A stretch of 37,063 bases of DNA, taken from positions 1 to 37,063 of the forward strand of contig CAZWUK010000012.1 of NCBI GenBank assembly GCA_964636685.1, read 5' to 3'. The first letter of the stretch is position 1, and each line of letters opens with the position of its first letter. The notes under the pieces are model-generated. The model was not told the origin of the DNA. It searched no databases and worked only from the letters and a program-made list of their open reading frames with translations. Of the stretch, positions 16,093 to 25,375 are shown one piece after another. The translations under genes and the position numbers were made by a program. Origin of the DNA: CAZWUK01 sp964636685. GTDB taxonomy: Bacteria; Bacillota; Clostridia; Christensenellales; CAG-138.

Positions 16093-19000
16093 TTATGGCT
16101 GCGTTTTTGTACCGGCAAGCTGTTTGTCATAGAAGGCGTAGTTGCTCTTGCCGCATTCCTTGGCGTGGTAGAGCGCGGTGTCGGCCTTGTAATAGAGGTC
16201 GTTGAAATTTGTGCCATCGTCCGGATACACGGCAATTCCAATGCTGGAGGAGAGAACCTGCTCGAAGCCGGCGAGCGCGCGCATGCAGGCACAGATGGCG
16301 TCCGCCTTTTGGGCGATCACCGCTCTGGAGGGCAGATCGAACAGGCATGCGACAAATTCGTCCCCGCCCAGCCTGCCGGTCAGGTCGTCGGAACGGAGCT
16401 GGGATGTGAGCGCCTGTGAAACGGCGACAAGCGCGCTGTCGCCCGCCACATGCCCCATCTGGTCGTTGACGCGCTTGAAGTTGTCCAGGTCGAGGATAAA
16501 CAGCGCGGAAAAGGCCTTTTTCCTTCTGGACAGCGCAAGTCTGCGATCCATTCTTTCGGCAAAGGCGGTACGGTTGAAGATCCCTGTCAAAGAATCCGAT
16601 TCGGCGCGCCTCATCATCCGGAGCGTTTCTTTTTTGTCGCGGTCGATATTTTCAAACATAAAATAAGCGCCGATATCCGTCGAATTGGGGTATTCCACAA
16701 GCTCGACGGTCAGACGGAGCCAGCGAAGCTCCCCGTCTGCGGAACGTTCCCGATATTCCAATTCCTCATACCGTTTGCCGGCATAATAGTTGGCGAGCAG
16801 GGTGTTTTCGTCGAGCAGCGCAATATAGGCGTCTTGATCCTCCTTGTGCACGCGGGTGTTGGCGTATTCCTGCGTCCAGTCCCGCAGCGAGCGCAGGTTC
16901 TGCGAAAAATCAACGTGCAGCAGCGTGCCGTTGACGGTGTCGAAGACGGCGCCCTTGTTGAGGTTGCAGCGCAGGAGGGAATAGGATTCTGGCGCGCGTT
17001 CCGCGAATGACTGCTGCCATTTTTTATAGACGGTTTCCTTTTCCAGACGATCCGTTACGTCGAAAAAGGAGAGGATCGCGGAGACGGGCTTGCCGGTATT
17101 GTCCGCAATGGCGGAAGCGTGCGCTTCCAGCCAACGCCAGCCGTCCGGCATCTTGAACTGGTAGACGGCCTCCGCGCGGGCGTCGCCGCGCAAAATACTG
17201 CGAAAGAACTCGGTGTACGCCTTTTCGCTGCCGGCGGCGATCAGCCCCTGCCGGATCTGCGCGTCCGGCACGTTTGAGATTTTTTCGGGCACGTGCAGGC
17301 GCGCGGCCACGTCGGGCGACATCGACAGCGTGCGTTCAGCAATATGGAAGCGGCAGAGGGTATTGCCGCTGTGCATCACGGCCAGCCGGTTTTCTTCCTC
17401 GCTGAGACGGAGCTGCTCCACCGTTTCCTGCTGCTTTGTAACATCCATCAGGATCGCGTTGACCACAACCCCGCCGCGCCTGCGCTTGACCGCGGAAAAG
17501 CGGGCGCTGATCCACTTGCACGCCTCGGTTTTGGTGTGCGCGCGGAAGATACATTCGGCGTCGGCGCTGCCGCCGACAAGACCGCACAGCTGGGCCTCGA
17601 GCTTTGACCGGTCTTCCGCGACGACCGTTTGCAGCGGATCCGCCGCGCACAGGCTTTCGTATTCTCTGCGGGTATAGCCGAACAGCCTGCAAAGTCCGTC
17701 GTTGAAATAGAGGATGCGCGTGCTCTCGGCGGTGCAGGTATAGGTGGCGATTCCGCCGGGCAGATTGTCCGCCAGCAGCCTGAGCCAGTCAAAAGCGTCA
17801 CGGGACTTGGTAATATCGCGGCCGACGCCGTAAATTCCGATGATGTTGTTGTAAGAATCCCGCAGCAGATGCTTTGACGTGCTGGAGTAATGCGTCAGAC
17901 CGTCGGTAGAGGGGATCTCCTCCTCCATATCGATGAGGGAAGCGCCGCCTTTCAGGAGCGCCTCGTCGTCGCGCCGGTACTTGTCGGCAATCGCCGCGTC
18001 GAATAGATCGTAGTCCGTTTTTCCGATAACGTTGTTTGCGTGCGCAAGCCCCACAAGGTTTGCAAAGGTTCGGCTGCTGCAAACATATCGCAGCTCCTTG
18101 TCCTTGACAAAGGAGAGATCGGTCGTGGATTCCATGATGGTGGAGAGCAGCACCGGCAGGATATCCCGCATTGCGGCGGTTTCGTCCGATACGGGCGTGT
18201 AGGCGGCGTAGATCCGGTATCCCCCGCCGCTCAGCGGAACCGTATGCCCGACGACATGGAATCTGCTGTACGTCGCGTCGCCGCACAGAATACGGACGTC
18301 GCATACGGAATCGCGTTCCTCGGCTATGGAGGCGATGACCTCGGGGAGGACGCGTTCCCTGTCGTCGGGATGTACAAAGTCGAGTATCGAGATCGTCTCG
18401 TATGCGAGGGGCTGACTCTTGACCAGCTTCCAAAAGTTGCGGTTCAGGTGAATGACGGTCATTCGTTCTCCGTCAAACGCATACAGCGCCGCGCCGCACG
18501 GCAGATTGTCAAGCAGCGCGAGCTGAATATCCTCGCGCCGTTTTTGCTCCGCCGAAGCCGTATAATAAACATTGATAAAGGTTTCGCCGGAGGAGGCTTT
18601 GCGCATTTTTCCGAAGATTGTCACCCAAAGATAGCCGCCTTGACCAAAATGCAGGCGGTATCTTGCGTTTTGTACCTCGCCGTGGGCAACCATCTCCGCG
18701 ATGGCGTCCTCAAAGATTCCCACATCGTCCGGATGCACGCCGGCCAGCGCGTTGTTGCCGTAAAGCCGCATCAAGGCGTCCGAATCCATACCGACAAGCT
18801 TCTGGAAGCCCTCGCTGTGGTACAACGGGATAATCGTCCCGTCGGGGCGCAGCCGCATGCGGACAAAGCCGCCGGGAATCCCGTCCATGATGGCGAGCTT
18901 TTCCTGCGTTCCGCTGCTGATCTCCGCGTTGAGGTCGCGGCGGGTGAGTATGACCGCGATGTAATCGCCGAGCGCGGAAAGCCGGGCGATTTGCGTGAGC

Positions 19001-21540
19001 CTTTGCCGCGGATCATCCACACCAACGAAGCCGATGAGATTGCCGCTGCGCCGGAGCGGAACCGCAACAAGGGCGTGGATCCGCTGCGCCTGCAAAAGCG
19101 CTTTTTCCGGACGGTCGTCGCATAGGGCGTCCACATCCTCGATGCTGATGTAGTTTTGCTTGTCAAAGGCGTGCAGCCAGAAGGAGACTGCGTCGAGCGA
19201 AAGCTGCTGCAAAAAGGACTTTTCGGAACGAACGCCGGCGGCGCAGTATTCATAGGTGTTGCTGACGGTGCTGCTGTCAAAGTCGAATTCGAACACATAG
19301 GCGCGGTCGCCCCGAAAGAACTCCAGCAGGTTTTGCAGTATTGTGCCGATTCCGGCTTCGGTATCCGGCAGCGCCAGCAGGTCGTGCGCCATGCTGTCCA
19401 GAAAACGGAGCAGCTCGGTCGCCTCCTGCCGCTTTTGCTCGGCCAGATGCTGCGCGGTGATGTTTTCGCTGGTACAGTAAATAAGCATGCGGTCGCCGAC
19501 GGTGGCAATCACGCGAAGCGTGGAGCGCAGATAGGTTTTGTCCGCACAGCCGGGCCGTCCGCAAAACGAGAATTCTGTGGTGCATTCCGTTCCGGTTTTC
19601 GCGGCCTGCCGCAGAAGCACGGATATTTTTTCACGTCCCGCGCCGTTCAGATAGTCGGACCAGTTGCGCTTCAACGCGTCGTTGAGCGTCATACCGGCGC
19701 TGCCCAGCATGCGGATATATTTGTCGTTGGCGTGCAGCAGCTCAAGCGCGTCCTTGTAGCATTCATAGATGCAGGCGCTGCCAAGATAGCTGTTGAATAT
19801 GAGCGTATCCATGGACTCCGGGCTCCAGAAGGCGTTGTTGTCAAGATTTTCAACGGTTTCCAGCGCTATAAAGCCGCGCTGCTTGATGCTGCCGGCCGCC
19901 AGCGCTTCGTACTCCTGCACGGGCATGGGCTTTGCGTACAGGTAGCCCTGCACATGCACGCAGCCGATCGACTTGAGAAAATCCGCCTGCTGCTTTGTTT
20001 CAACGCCCTCGGCGATCACGGACATACCGAGCCATTTTGCCATGCGTATGACGGATTCGAGAATGTTGCCGCCGCGCTGCGAGTCGCTCGAGGACTCCAG
20101 AAACTTCATGTCCAGCTTGATAATCTGCGCGGGCACGTCCTTGAGGGTGTTGAGCGAGGAATAGCCGCTGCCAAAGTCGTCGATCTCCACGGTGAAGCCA
20201 AACTGGATCAGCTGCTTTACCGTGGAGATGATCTGCGCGGCGTTCGTGGAAAAAGCGGACTCCGTGATTTCAAGACGCAGCAATTCTACCGGAAGGTCGT
20301 ATCTGCGGATCAGACCGGAGAGAACGTCCATCAGATCGTCTTTAAAAACATCGCATCGGGAGATATTGACCGATATGGGGAGCGGATTGCGTCCGGCGTC
20401 GATCCAACGCCGGAGATTGCGGCAGATGCTCTCCCAAATATACTTGTTCAGCTCATAGATAAAACCGTTCTTTTCGAAAACGGGAATGAATAGACTTGGC
20501 GCGAGCAGGCCCTTTTGGGGATGCCGCCATCGCACGAGCGCCTCCGCGCCGAGCAGGTCGCCGGTGGCGTGATTGTACTGCGGCTGATACCATGGCTCAA
20601 ACTGTCCCTGCACCAGCGCTTGATCCATCTCCATGACGATCTGCTGCTCCGCAATCAGATCCTTGCGCATCGACTCGTCAAACAGCGCGATATTCTTGTC
20701 GTAACGCCCCTTGATGGAATTTTGCGCAAGAACCGCCCGGTCGTACATGGCGCTGACCGGGAGTGAGAGATCGTCTACGATGTAGCGCCCGATGTTGTAG
20801 GAGATGGGCGGGATGGAGCCGTCGAGCACAGCCGTTTTGTGACGGATCGCGGCGAGCGCTTCGGAATCCATCATGCTGTACGGATAGAGCACGGCATAGC
20901 TGTCCGCCATGATGCGGCTGCAAAGACCGCCGAACGGCGCGAAGCCGTGCCGAAAAATATCTGCCAGCGAGCAAAGCACCTCGTCGCCCTTGTCGGTGCC
21001 GTACTGGTCGTTGATGACCTTAAAATTGTTGACGTCAAAGCAGGCCATCACATAAAAACCCGGTTGATGCGAGCGGAGCATCTCGGCGGCCTTTTCAAAA
21101 AAGGCGGCGCGGCTGTACAGCCCCGTGAGCCGGTCGGTTTGCAGCTCGTTCACCGTTGCGGCGGCTTCGTACAGACTGATGACGTTGCTGACGCGGCGTT
21201 GCAGAATTGTGGCGTTGTAGGGCTTGGAAATGTAGTCGTTGGCGCCCAGCTGCAGCGCCTTGATCTCGGAGGCCTTGTCGGTGCGGCCGGTTGCAACGAT
21301 GACGGGAAGCGACTTGAGCGCGGGATCGGCGCGCATGACGGAGAGCACCTCGTAGCCGTCCATGCCGGGCATGCCAAGGTCGAGCAGCACCATTGCGATT
21401 TGCCGGAATTCGCGGCGCATGATACAAAGCGCTTCCTGCCCGCCCGCGGCTTCCAGCGTGAGATATTCGTCTCCGAGTATTTTTTTGAGAATTTCACGGT
21501 TTGTTTTGACGTCGTCAACAAGCAGAAGTGTTTTCTGCAT
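16093..21540 (-). CDS. Giant REC-GGDEF(degenerate)-EAL-PAS/GAF-GGDEF cyclic-di-GMP signalling protein
   Basis: An 1815-residue cytoplasmic protein with no membrane helix. Order: a CheY-like receiver (1-122; acidic D9/D10, phospho-acceptor D54, K106), a degenerate GGDEF (about 130-290; RIMADSY where R.GGDEF is expected), an EAL phosphodiesterase (about 305-545; EALVRW at 333, NIS, LEITES, DDFGSGYSS at 454, KLDMKF, E511, QGYLYAKP) with all usual catalytic motifs, a PAS-like region (580-695), a GAF-like region (705-870), four to five PAS-like domains (890-1630), and a C-terminal GGDEF (1640-1805) with intact RLGGDEF (1723-1729) and an RSDD inhibitory site (1716-1719) five residues before GGDEF. 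It could both make and degrade cyclic di-GMP, gated by phosphorylation and ligand sensing. The start has GGGGGGAA upstream. No histidine kinase gene is adjacent. Confidence 0.93.
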   Translation of the reverse strand: MQKTLLLVDDVKTNREILKKILGDEYLTLEAAGGQEALCIMRREFRQIAMVLLDLGMPGMDGYEVLSVMRADPALKSLPVIVATGRTDKASEIKALQLGANDYISKPYNATILQRRVSNVISLYEAAATVNELQTDRLTGLYSRAAFFEKAAEMLRSHQPGFYVMACFDVNNFKVINDQYGTDKGDEVLCSLADIFRHGFAPFGGLCSRIMADSYAVLYPYSMMDSEALAAIRHKTAVLDGSIPPISYNIGRYIVDDLSLPVSAMYDRAVLAQNSIKGRYDKNIALFDESMRKDLIAEQQIVMEMDQALVQGQFEPWYQPQYNHATGDLLGAEALVRWRHPQKGLLAPSLFIPVFEKNGFIYELNKYIWESICRNLRRWIDAGRNPLPISVNISRCDVFKDDLMDVLSGLIRRYDLPVELLRLEITESAFSTNAAQIISTVKQLIQFGFTVEIDDFGSGYSSLNTLKDVPAQIIKLDMKFLESSSDSQRGGNILESVIRMAKWLGMSVIAEGVETKQQADFLKSIGCVHVQGYLYAKPMPVQEYEALAAGSIKQRGFIALETVENLDNNAFWSPESMDTLIFNSYLGSACIYECYKDALELLHANDKYIRMLGSAGMTLNDALKRNWSDYLNGAGREKISVLLRQAAKTGTECTTEFSFCGRPGCADKTYLRSTLRVIATVGDRMLIYCTSENITAQHLAEQKRQEATELLRFLDSMAHDLLALPDTEAGIGTILQNLLEFFRGDRAYVFEFDFDSSTVSNTYEYCAAGVRSEKSFLQQLSLDAVSFWLHAFDKQNYISIEDVDALCDDRPEKALLQAQRIHALVAVPLRRSGNLIGFVGVDDPRQRLTQIARLSALGDYIAVILTRRDLNAEISSGTQEKLAIMDGIPGGFVRMRLRPDGTIIPLYHSEGFQKLVGMDSDALMRLYGNNALAGVHPDDVGIFEDAIAEMVAHGEVQNARYRLHFGQGGYLWVTIFGKMRKASSGETFINVYYTASAEQKRREDIQLALLDNLPCGAALYAFDGERMTVIHLNRNFWKLVKSQPLAYETISILDFVHPDDRERVLPEVIASIAEERDSVCDVRILCGDATYSRFHVVGHTVPLSGGGYRIYAAYTPVSDETAAMRDILPVLLSTIMESTTDLSFVKDKELRYVCSSRTFANLVGLAHANNVIGKTDYDLFDAAIADKYRRDDEALLKGGASLIDMEEEIPSTDGLTHYSSTSKHLLRDSYNNIIGIYGVGRDITKSRDAFDWLRLLADNLPGGIATYTCTAESTRILYFNDGLCRLFGYTRREYESLCAADPLQTVVAEDRSKLEAQLCGLVGGSADAECIFRAHTKTEACKWISARFSAVKRRRGGVVVNAILMDVTKQQETVEQLRLSEEENRLAVMHSGNTLCRFHIAERTLSMSPDVAARLHVPEKISNVPDAQIRQGLIAAGSEKAYTEFFRSILRGDARAEAVYQFKMPDGWRWLEAHASAIADNTGKPVSAILSFFDVTDRLEKETVYKKWQQSFAERAPESYSLLRCNLNKGAVFDTVNGTLLHVDFSQNLRSLRDWTQEYANTRVHKEDQDAYIALLDENTLLANYYAGKRYEELEYRERSADGELRWLRLTVELVEYPNSTDIGAYFMFENIDRDKKETLRMMRRAESDSLTGIFNRTAFAERMDRRLALSRRKKAFSALFILDLDNFKRVNDQMGHVAGDSALVAVSQALTSQLRSDDLTGRLGGDEFVACLFDLPSRAVIAQKADAICACMRALAGFEQVLSSSIGIAVYPDDGTNFNDLYYKADTALYHAKECGKSNYAFYDKQLAGTKTQP

Positions 21541-21655
21541 TCACATTCCCCCCGGTGGCTGCATGCACTTTTACGCGTTTCTTTTATGGATGGCGGCAGA
21601 CATTCCCTGTGTGCCCGCGGAAAACCGAAATGCCACGGCTTTCTCAGCCAAATGA

Positions 21656-21696
21656 TGCAATCATTATATACACGCTTTTTGACAGTTGCAATCATT
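21656..21696 (-). promoter_or_regulatory. Promoter of the cyclic-di-GMP gene with flanking direct repeats
   Basis: On the minus strand TTGCAA, 17-bp spacer, TATAAT (21663-21691). Two identical 10-bp repeats, TGCAATCATT as read on the plus strand, lie at 21656-21665 and 21687-21696, starting 31 bp apart (about three helix turns) and overlapping both hexamers. They could be regulator sites. Confidence 0.7.
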
Positions 21697-21832
21697 TTTC
21701 GCCTGGTTTTGCACGGGATTGTCACAAGAGTGTGACGCAAGACCGTAAAAAATCACATAGCGACGTTATTTTGCGGCAGAGTAGCGCACGCGGAACGACA
21801 GAAGGGCGGTGTGCGTCCATGGCGCGTGCTGC

Positions 21833-21896
21833 GCTTTTGCGCTGTAAAGCAAGGCGCAAAAGCCCGCTCCGGTGGAACAATTGCCGGAGCGGGGCT
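21833..21896 (-). terminator. Two consecutive hairpins downstream of the MATE gene
   Basis: A strong stem GCCCGCTCCGG/CCGGAGCGGGGC (21861-21896) and a neighbouring GCGCTTTTGCGC/GCGCAAAAGC dyad (21833-21863). Read from the minus strand the first stem is followed by CTTTTGCG, a weak T-tract. They probably end the efflux operon. The remaining 21697-21832 holds a GTCACA-AGAG-TGTGAC palindrome (21721-21736) and nothing else recognised. Confidence 0.55.
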
Positions 21897-21925
21897 GTGG
21901 AGGGGAGGCGGGAGGACGCGTGTAA

Positions 21926-23311
21926 TTATGGCTGCCGCGAATCGAGCAGCATATTCTCCGACGCTACTCTTTTCATCGGCTTTATCAAAAACAAACAGAC
22001 CGCGACCGTCAGCACGTCGGCAGCCGGCTGCGAAAGGTAGATGCCCGTCGCACCGAGAAAACGGGGCAGCGCCAGAATGAACGGCACATAGAAAACACCC
22101 TGCCGGAGGAGGGAGAGAAACAGTCCCATCTTTGCCGCGCCGATGGTCTGGTAGGTAATGGTCATCATGTAGCACAGACCGAACGCCGGATAAAGCGCCA
22201 CCTGCGAGATCAAGAGCCATTTTCCGAACTCGATCACAACGGGATTGCGATTGAACAGCGCGATCAACGGCTCGGCCAGCAGCATATACAGCAGGCCCAC
22301 GACGACTGTAATGAGCAGCGCGCCCTTGATGGCAAAGCGGACGGACGCATGGAAGCGGTCGCTGTTTTTGGCGCCGAAGGCATAGGCTGCGACCGGCTGA
22401 TAGCCCTGCATGAAGCCCATGACCACATAGCAGCCGATCAAGATCAGGCGCTGTACGACGCCGTAGGCGGCAATCATCAGATCGGCGTCCGGCAGCGGCT
22501 TTGCCGCGATATTTGTCAGCGAGGTGGCGACGGCAAGGCAAATCTGAATGACCGCCGTAGGAATGCCGATGGACGTGACCGCCCAGATGAATTTTCCGGA
22601 CAGCTTGAAATATCGCGGCTTGATCTTTATCACGGAGTGACCGCCGAGATAGAAGAACAGCAGGATTCCAAACGTGACGCACTGTGAAATGGTGGTCGCC
22701 AATGACGCGCCCTCGACGCCCATGTCAAAGCCCCATGAGAACATGAATACCGGGTCCAGCACGACGTTGAGCGCAGCGCCGGCGACGACCGCGATGGAGG
22801 AGATTTTGACCGAGGATTCCGCGCGCGCGGCGCAGTTCATGCTTTGCGCGGGCAGATTGAACAACGCCGCGATAAACATCCAGAACGCGTAGTCCTTGGC
22901 CTGCGGCAGCACCGCGTCGGACGCGCCGAAGGCGCGCAGCAACGGCTCCATCAACACGATGCCCAGCACGCAGAGCGCCGCGCCGACAAGGACGGAAAAG
23001 CCCACGATGGTCGTAACCGTCCGATTGGCGCCCTCCTTGTCCGACGCGCCAAGCTGCCGTCCGGCAATGACCGCCGCGCCAGCCGCGAAGATATTTTCAA
23101 TGGAGACCATGATGAGCAGAAGCGGCAGCGTAACGCCGACGGCGGCAAGCGCGCTATCGACGCCCAGCATTCCGATGTATGCCGTGTCTACAATGTTGTA
23201 AACAGCCTTCGCCAAAAGCGCCAGCGTCGCCGGTATCGCCAGCTTGACGATTGCTTTTGCAGGATGATCCGTTGAGAGAAGATTCTCGTTTGAAACGGTA
23301 GGATGCGTCAT
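21926..23311 (-). CDS. MATE-family multidrug efflux transporter
   Basis: A 461-residue inner-membrane antiporter with about twelve hydrophobic helices in two homologous halves. The opening LLSTDHPAKAIVKLAIPATLALLAKAVYNIVDTAYIG is typical, as are GVTLPLLLIM, the AALFNLPAQSMNCAARAE stretch and GAALNVVLDPVF, with the second half beginning near KFIWAVTSIGIPTAVIQ. The start was set at the ATG that overlaps the tetR stop (ATGA), discarding 17 upstream residues. It is co-transcribed with and probably controlled by the TetR regulator immediately upstream. Likely exports cationic drugs or a toxic metabolite; the substrate is unknown. Confidence 0.93.
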   Translation of the reverse strand: MTHPTVSNENLLSTDHPAKAIVKLAIPATLALLAKAVYNIVDTAYIGMLGVDSALAAVGVTLPLLLIMVSIENIFAAGAAVIAGRQLGASDKEGANRTVTTIVGFSVLVGAALCVLGIVLMEPLLRAFGASDAVLPQAKDYAFWMFIAALFNLPAQSMNCAARAESSVKISSIAVVAGAALNVVLDPVFMFSWGFDMGVEGASLATTISQCVTFGILLFFYLGGHSVIKIKPRYFKLSGKFIWAVTSIGIPTAVIQICLAVATSLTNIAAKPLPDADLMIAAYGVVQRLILIGCYVVMGFMQGYQPVAAYAFGAKNSDRFHASVRFAIKGALLITVVVGLLYMLLAEPLIALFNRNPVVIEFGKWLLISQVALYPAFGLCYMMTITYQTIGAAKMGLFLSLLRQGVFYVPFILALPRFLGATGIYLSQPAADVLTVAVCLFLIKPMKRVASENMLLDSRQP

Positions 23312-23934
23312 TCTTTTTTCCCAATCACGCCATACAACAGAATATTGAGCTGTCGCTGGCACCTTTCCTCATGCTCGTGCAATACGGCTTCCGCCGGTTC
23401 TCCGCCGGAGAGCTTTGCCTGAAAGCGGAGATTGAAATAGTCCATATACATGCCGAAATCCTGAATCACAGCGTCAAGGGATAGCCCTGCGCGCAGGGAT
23501 TCGCTCTGAATGATCGCCCGCATTACGGAAAGATTCAGCTCGTCAAACGCGCGCCGCAAAGCCGCGACGTCCGGCGCAAGCTTTTCCGGCGGCGCGAATA
23601 CGGCGCTTGCAAAGATCCCGAGATACGCCGGGTTCTCGGCGAAGAAGCGAAGCCTTGCGTGAAAGTAGGCTTGCAGCCGCTGCTCCGCTGTACCGGTCAA
23701 CGAATCAGCCGCCTGACGCAGAGCGGCGGTGATTGCGTCAAAGCAGGCTGCTACGCATGACAGATACAGCTCGTCCTTGTCCTTATAATAGTGGTAGATG
23801 ATTCCCTTTGAGATCGTGTTGTCGGCACAGAGGGCGTTCATGGACGCCGCGTCATAGCCGCTGCGTGAAAACTCCGCCGTGGCCGCGTCCAATATGCGCC
23901 GGCGAGACAGAGCGCTTTTTTCTTCCCGTTTCAT
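23308..23934 (-). CDS. TetR-family transcriptional regulator
   Basis: A 208-residue repressor-type protein. The N-terminal helix-turn-helix runs through SRRRILDAATAEFSRSGYD and ISKGIIYHYYKDKDELY, as in the AcrR/QacR group; the C-terminal two thirds is an all-helical ligand pocket. The start is the ATG preceded by GGAGG seven bases upstream; an earlier ATG lies in the promoter. It overlaps the MATE gene by four bases, and two palindromic operators bracket its promoter, so it very likely represses itself and the transporter. Confidence 0.93.
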   Translation of the reverse strand: MKREEKSALSRRRILDAATAEFSRSGYDAASMNALCADNTISKGIIYHYYKDKDELYLSCVAACFDAITAALRQAADSLTGTAEQRLQAYFHARLRFFAENPAYLGIFASAVFAPPEKLAPDVAALRRAFDELNLSVMRAIIQSESLRAGLSLDAVIQDFGMYMDYFNLRFQAKLSGGEPAEAVLHEHEERCQRQLNILLYGVIGKKE

Positions 23935-23954
23935 CGAAAGCCTCCATAAAAATT

Positions 23955-24003
23955 GACCGACTGGTCTATTTACAATCATAACACAAACAGACCGATCGGT
24001 CAA
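23955..24003 (-). promoter_or_regulatory. Autoregulated tetR-MATE promoter with two TetR operators
   Basis: On the minus strand TTGACC, 17-bp spacer, TATGAT (23975-24003). The perfect palindrome GACCGATCGGTC (23990-24001) covers the -35, and the near-palindrome GACCGACTGGTC (23955-23966) lies just after the -10. Binding at either would block transcription. Confidence 0.85.
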
Positions 24004-24040
24004 TTATAAATATACAACGGTTTCAGGGAGCGGGCGCCTC

Positions 24041-24082
24041 TTTTGCAATTACGCAAGCGCAATTTTCGCCCGTATTGCAAAA
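24041..24082. repeat. Inverted repeat containing a MITE-like fragment
   Basis: TTTTGCAAT and ATTGCAAAA form perfect 9-bp arms around 24 bases. The enclosed ACGCAAGCGCAATTT (24051-24065) matches 15 bases near the end of the 162-bp MITE-like elements, with CGCCC following in both. Confidence 0.45.
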
Positions 24083-24137
24083 CGTTTCTGTCGCGTTGCA
24101 TTGTTTTTCCAAAGTTCTGTTTTTGCGTAACGATTAT

Positions 24138-24166
24138 TTCACAGTTGCCTCGTACAATAGTAATAT
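24138..24166 (+). promoter_or_regulatory. Probable promoter of the SDR gene
   Basis: TTCACA, 17-bp spacer, TAATAT, 25 bases before the start codon. Moderate match to consensus. Confidence 0.5.
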
Positions 24167-24191
24167 GAAATCAGTGAAGGAGCGAAATGGT

Positions 24192-25247
24192 ATGCAGCGA
24201 GTCTATTTAATCACAGGGATCGGCGGTCATCTTGGCAATACGATCGCAAGGCGGCTGCTGGAACAAAATGAAAAGGTACGTGGATTTGCGCGACCCAACG
24301 AGGATGTTACGATGCTTTACGGCGACGCCATCTCGATCGTTCGGGGAGATATCCGCGACTATGCGTCGTTGGAGCCGCTGTTCTACGGACTCGACGATGA
24401 CGATGAAATATATGTCATCCATACGGCGGGTATCGTGACGGTGGAGAGCAAGAGAAACAGAGCGGTGGAGGACGTCAACGTCCACGGCACGGAGAACATC
24501 GTGCGTCTTTGCAAGGAGCACCGGGTAAAGAAGCTTGTTTATGTGAGCTCCGTCCATGCCATCCCCGAGCTGCCGCAGGGCGAGACGATCCATGAGGTGG
24601 AGCACTTCAGCCAAACGCAGGTGGTGGGGCAGTACGCCAAAACAAAAGCCGCCGCGACCCAGATCGTTCTGGACGCCGCGCGCGACGGTCTGGACGCCAC
24701 CGTTGTGCATCCATCCGGCATCATCGGCCCCAACGATTACGGGCATGGACATCTCACGCAGATGATTATCAGCTACTTAAACGGCAGCCTGACGGCCTGT
24801 ATTGACGGCGGGTATGATTTTGTGGACGTGCGCGACGTCGCGGACGGCGTCATCTCCGCTACCGACCGCGGAAGGCGCGGCGAGTGCTATATCCTGTCCA
24901 ACCGATACTACGATGTGAAGGATCTGCTGGCAAAGCTTGCCGCCATCACCGGCGGACACAAGATCCGCACGATCCTGCCCATGTGGTTTGCAAAGATTAC
25001 CGCGCCGCTTGCCGAAAACTTTTATAAGCTCCGCAAGGAAGCGCCGCTGTTTACCAGCTATTCTCTGCACACCATGACGAGCAACGCCCGCTTTACCAAC
25101 GAAAAGGCAAGGCGCGAGCTGGGGTTTGCGCCGCGCGATATCCAGTCAACGCTGCGCGATACCGTCGCGTTTTTGAAAACGGAACGGCGCGGGCTATTCA
25201 AAAAGAGAGTGCTTCGTCGGGGCAAGCTTGCGCTGATCGGCGTATGA
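24192..25247 (+). CDS. NAD(P)-dependent epimerase/dehydratase-like extended SDR
   Basis: A 351-residue cytoplasmic oxidoreductase of the extended short-chain dehydrogenase family. The Rossmann motif is TGIGGHLGN (8-16), the catalytic pair is Y148 and K152 (YAKTK) with SS at about 119, and VHPSGIIGPNDYG follows as in dihydroflavonol reductase/HpnA-like members. The ATG at 24192 was chosen for its AAGGAG nine bases upstream and the promoter just before; upstream ATGs lie in or before the promoter. The C-terminus is basic (RGLFKKRVLRRGK), possibly a membrane contact. Substrate is unknown. Confidence 0.88.
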   Translation: MQRVYLITGIGGHLGNTIARRLLEQNEKVRGFARPNEDVTMLYGDAISIVRGDIRDYASLEPLFYGLDDDDEIYVIHTAGIVTVESKRNRAVEDVNVHGTENIVRLCKEHRVKKLVYVSSVHAIPELPQGETIHEVEHFSQTQVVGQYAKTKAAATQIVLDAARDGLDATVVHPSGIIGPNDYGHGHLTQMIISYLNGSLTACIDGGYDFVDVRDVADGVISATDRGRRGECYILSNRYYDVKDLLAKLAAITGGHKIRTILPMWFAKITAPLAENFYKLRKEAPLFTSYSLHTMTSNARFTNEKARRELGFAPRDIQSTLRDTVAFLKTERRGLFKKRVLRRGKLALIGV

Positions 25248-25297
25248 CGCGCGAGCGATTTTGACCATCGCCTCCCCAAAGCGACAACCCCTCTCAA

Positions 25298-25342
25298 AAG
25301 CGCCCCGACAGCTGAAAACAAGGCTGTCGGGGCGCTTGCTTT
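25298..25342 (+). terminator. Intrinsic terminator after the SDR gene
   Basis: AAGCGCCCCGACAGC and its exact complement around a 10-base loop, followed by GCTTTGTT. A strong 15-bp stem. Confidence 0.85.
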
Positions 25343-25375
25343 GTTGAAAGAGTCAAATAGCGACCCACACAATAA

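Noticed and set aside
21721..21736. CRP-like operator GTCACA-AGAG-TGTGAC
   Set aside because: The half-sites are in the inverse order of the CRP/FNR consensus (TGTGA-N6-TCACA) and it lies far from both neighbouring promoters.
24075..24191. N-terminal extension of the SDR ORF
   Set aside because: The Rossmann motif normally starts within the first ten residues, and AAGGAG precedes the ATG at 24192.
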